From Pseudomonadota bacterium (GTDB lineage: Bacteria > Pseudomonadota > Alphaproteobacteria > Rhizobiales > Beijerinckiaceae): 6,934 nucleotides of DNA. The position numbers were made by a program, and so were the translations under genes. Under the pieces are notes generated by a model. The model did not search any database and was not told the origin of the DNA. It saw only the letters and a list, made by a program, of their open reading frames with translations. Positions 5,427 through 6,934 of the stretch are shown here, one piece after another. The stretch lies in the NCBI GenBank assembly GCA_023452965.1, contig JAEXUU010000171.1:1-6934 (forward strand), written 5' to 3'. Position 1 is the stretch's first letter; every line of letters begins with the position of its first letter.

Positions 5427-6235
5427 GGCTTGCCTCCGGGTGGCGTGGCTTCTGCTGGCTTGGTTTCTGCAGGCTTGGCTTCCGCCGACTTGGTGTCTGC
5501 CGGCGCGGCTTCCGTTGCGACGGCCGGCTTATGGGCAGCGTCGGTCAGGCGGCCGAGGATCTGGAGATAGGCGACGACCGCGTCCATCTCGGTCAGTTCA
5601 TTGGGCTTGCCGTCGAAGGCACGCACCGAAGTCGCCTCGCCATAGCGCTTGCTCACGCCTTCGGCGAAGGGCGAGTCCGGCGCCGCCTGGCCATAAGCGT
5701 CGGCCGAGGCGTTGGCGATCATCTCGTCGGTATAGGGCACGCCGACGGCGCGCAGCGAACGCAGATGCTTGCCGAGATCGTCGGTCCGCAGCGGCGTGCG
5801 CAGGAACCAGGAATAGGCCGGCATGATCGAGACCGGGACGACGTCGCGCGGATTGTTGAGATGCGCGACATGCCAGGCGTCCGAATACTTGCCGCCATTG
5901 CGGGCGAGGTCCGGGCCCGTGCGTTTCGAGCCCCAGAGCATCGGGTGGTCGTATTTCGACTCGACCGCGAGCGAATAGGGCCCGTAGCGCTCGACCTCGT
6001 CGCGCAGGGTCCGGATCATCTGCGAATGGCAGGCATAGCAGCCCTCGCGGATGTAGATGTTGCGGCCGGCCACCTCCAGCGGCGTGTAGACGCGCATGTC
6101 GGGCGCGTCCTCCACCGTCTGGTTGATGGTGAAGAGCGGCGCGATCTCGACGAGCCCCCCAATGCTGGCGACGCCGATCACCGCCAGCACGAAGCCGAGC
6201 GTCTTGCGTTCGAGGCGGTAGTGAAGACCAAACAT
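5423..6235 (-). CDS. ccoO: CcoO, mono-haem cytochrome c subunit II of cbb3 oxidase
   Basis: 270 residues from ATG 6235. Seen: RLERKTLGFVLAVIGVASIG, i.e. one N-terminal membrane anchor (about 13-31), then LVEIAPLF (28-35), haem-binding EGCYACHSQ with C66, C69 and H70, SKYDHPMLWGSKRTGPDLAR (93-112), and MPAYSW with the probable axial Met138. These are diagnostic for CcoO. Known: CcoO relays electrons from CcoP to the haem b in CcoN and is needed for CcoN stability. Start choice: ATG 6235 has GGGGAG (6244-6249) 8 nt upstream; the alternative GTG at 6244, which overlaps the ccoN stop as GTGA and would add three residues, uses the last base of that motif and so has no usable spacing. The last 36 or so residues are a low-complexity Lys/Pro/Ala/Glu tail built from five 15-nt repeats, beyond the conserved domain. 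Confidence 0.96.
   Translation of the reverse strand: MFGLHYRLERKTLGFVLAVIGVASIGGLVEIAPLFTINQTVEDAPDMRVYTPLEVAGRNIYIREGCYACHSQMIRTLRDEVERYGPYSLAVESKYDHPMLWGSKRTGPDLARNGGKYSDAWHVAHLNNPRDVVPVSIMPAYSWFLRTPLRTDDLGKHLRSLRAVGVPYTDEMIANASADAYGQAAPDSPFAEGVSKRYGEATSVRAFDGKPNELTEMDAVVAYLQILGRLTDAAHKPAVATEAAPADTKSAEAKPAETKPAEATPPGGKP
5447..5521. repeat. Five imperfect 15-nt tandem units encoding the CcoO C-terminal K-P-A-E-[A/T] tail
   Basis: On the plus strand the units are 5447-5461 (GGCTTCTGCTGGCTT), 5462-5476 (GGTTTCTGCAGGCTT), 5477-5491 (GGCTTCCGCCGACTT), 5492-5506 (GGTGTCTGCCGGCGC) and 5507-5521 (GGCTTCCGTTGCGAC). The first three are close to each other; the last two are degraded. In the ccoO frame, from C- to N-terminal side, they encode KPAEA, KPAET, KSAEA, APADT and VATEA. 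The 15-nt period keeps the frame, so unit gain or loss would alter tail length without breaking ccoO. Confidence 0.85.
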
Positions 6236-6240
6236 CGGCG

Positions 6241-6934
6241 TCACTCCCCGGGCTGAAGGGCCGGGGCCGGAACCGGCACCGAACTGTCCGCGGCCGGATC
6301 GTGCAGATGCGCGGCGCGGACCGTCATCCAGATATTGTAGCAGCCGACCAGAGCGCCGATCAGGAAGAGCAGGCCGCCGATCGCGCGGGCGATGTAGTAG
6401 GGCCGCATCGCCACGAGCGAGTCGAGGAAGGAATAGGCCAGCGTGCCGCTTTCATTGTAGGTCCGCCACATCAGCCCCTGGATGATGCCGGAATTCCACA
6501 TCGAGAAGACGTAGATGACGGTACCGGCGAGTGCGAGCCAGAAATGCACCTCGACCAGCCCGGCCGAATACATCGCCTTGCGCTTCCAGAGCCAGGGCAC
6601 GGTAGCGTAGATCGCGCCGAAGGTGATCATCGCGACCCAGCCGAGCGCGCCGGCATGGACATGGCCGACCGTCCAGTCGGTGTAATGCGATAGCGCGTTG
6701 ACCTGGCGGATCGCCATGAACGACCCCTCGAAGGTCGAGAGGCCGTAGAACACCGCGGCGACCATCATGAAGCGCAAGGTCGCGTCGTCGCGCACCTTGT
6801 CCCAGGCGCCGTTCAGGGTCAGGAGCGCATTGCCGGCAGAAGCCCAGGACGGCACCAGCAGCATGACCGAGAAGGTCACGCCGAGGCTCTGCACCCATTG
6901 CGGCAGGGCCGTGTAGTGCAGGTGGTGCGCGCCC
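6241..6934 (-). CDS. ccoN: CcoN, catalytic subunit I of cbb3 oxidase, C-terminal part (5' end outside window)
   Basis: The frame is open at the right edge and ends with TGA at 6241-6243, giving the last 230 or so residues. Seen: [10 protein letters not shown] at the very edge, whose paired histidines are the CuB ligands of the haem-copper oxidase family; [41 protein letters not shown], whose two histidines (GHVH) are the proximal ligand of the high-spin haem b3 and a ligand of the low-spin haem b; then WHFW-like [33 protein letters not shown] and a polar C-terminus. About five to six membrane helices are covered. Known: CcoN reduces O2 to water at the haem b3-CuB site with high oxygen affinity and pumps protons. 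The remainder of the gene, including the first CuB histidine and the cross-linked tyrosine, and the operon promoter, lie outside. The stop overlaps the upstream alternative start of ccoO. Confidence 0.98.
   Translation of the reverse strand, partial: GAHHLHYTALPQWVQSLGVTFSVMLLVPSWASAGNALLTLNGAWDKVRDDATLRFMMVAAVFYGLSTFEGSFMAIRQVNALSHYTDWTVGHVHAGALGWVAMITFGAIYATVPWLWKRKAMYSAGLVEVHFWLALAGTVIYVFSMWNSGIIQGLMWRTYNESGTLAYSFLDSLVAMRPYYIARAIGGLLFLIGALVGCYNIWMTVRAAHLHDPAADSSVPVPAPALQPGE
6244..6249 (-). promoter_or_regulatory. Ribosome binding site that decides the ccoO start
   Basis: On the minus strand GGGGAG (6249 down to 6244) overlaps the last sense codons of ccoN and stands 8 nt before ATG 6235. 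It abuts or overlaps the alternative GTG at 6244-6242, leaving that codon without proper spacing. This favours initiation at 6235 by ribosomes terminating on ccoN. Confidence 0.6.

Noticed and set aside
5447..5521. Repeats in ccoO as a CRISPR-like or mobile-element array
   Set aside because: The 15-nt units are directly adjacent, in frame and translated as a low-complexity tail; there are no spacers, inverted repeats or transposase genes.

Overview
The window is GC-rich coding DNA with very little intergenic space. Most of it is a minus-strand operon for a cbb3-type (proton-pumping, high-affinity) cytochrome c oxidase and its maturation factors. At the left edge a short plus-strand nitric-oxide-related module runs toward it. 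The protein sequences look alphaproteobacterial, probably Hyphomicrobiales (Rhizobiales). A Bosea- or Methylobacterium-like host is plausible, but I cannot prove the genus from this fragment.

Reading the minus strand from the right edge: the C-terminal part of ccoN (catalytic subunit I, cut by the window end), ccoO (membrane-anchored mono-haem cytochrome c), ccoQ (small subunit), ccoP (di-haem cytochrome c), an unrecognised 70-residue single-span membrane protein, a DUF2189-type multi-span membrane protein, ccoI/fixI (copper-exporting P1B-type ATPase that supplies the CuB site) and ccoS/fixS. Neighbouring genes overlap by 4 to 10 nt at five junctions; the only gaps are 38 and 30 nt, on either side of the DUF2189 gene. 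This points to one transcript with extensive translational coupling. The operon promoter lies beyond the right edge. The usual ccoG and ccoH genes are not between ccoP and ccoI; the 70-residue protein and the DUF2189 protein occupy that place.

Reading the plus strand from the left edge: the C-terminal part of an Rrf2-family regulator of NsrR type with a three-cysteine Fe-S signature, a 149-nt intergenic region holding a 29-bp interrupted palindrome that fits the 11-1-11 NsrR operator layout, and a 154-residue protein that looks like a very divergent group III truncated haemoglobin. It keeps the probable proximal histidine but seems to have lost the usual distal-pocket residues. Its 3' end overlaps the 3' end of ccoS tail-to-tail by 47 bp.

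Read together, a NO sensor and a NO-responsive globin-like protein sit against the operon of a low-oxygen terminal oxidase, an enzyme class that is sensitive to NO. The points most worth pursuing are the operator-globin module, the coupled 70-residue membrane protein, and the non-standard ccoP-to-ccoI interval.
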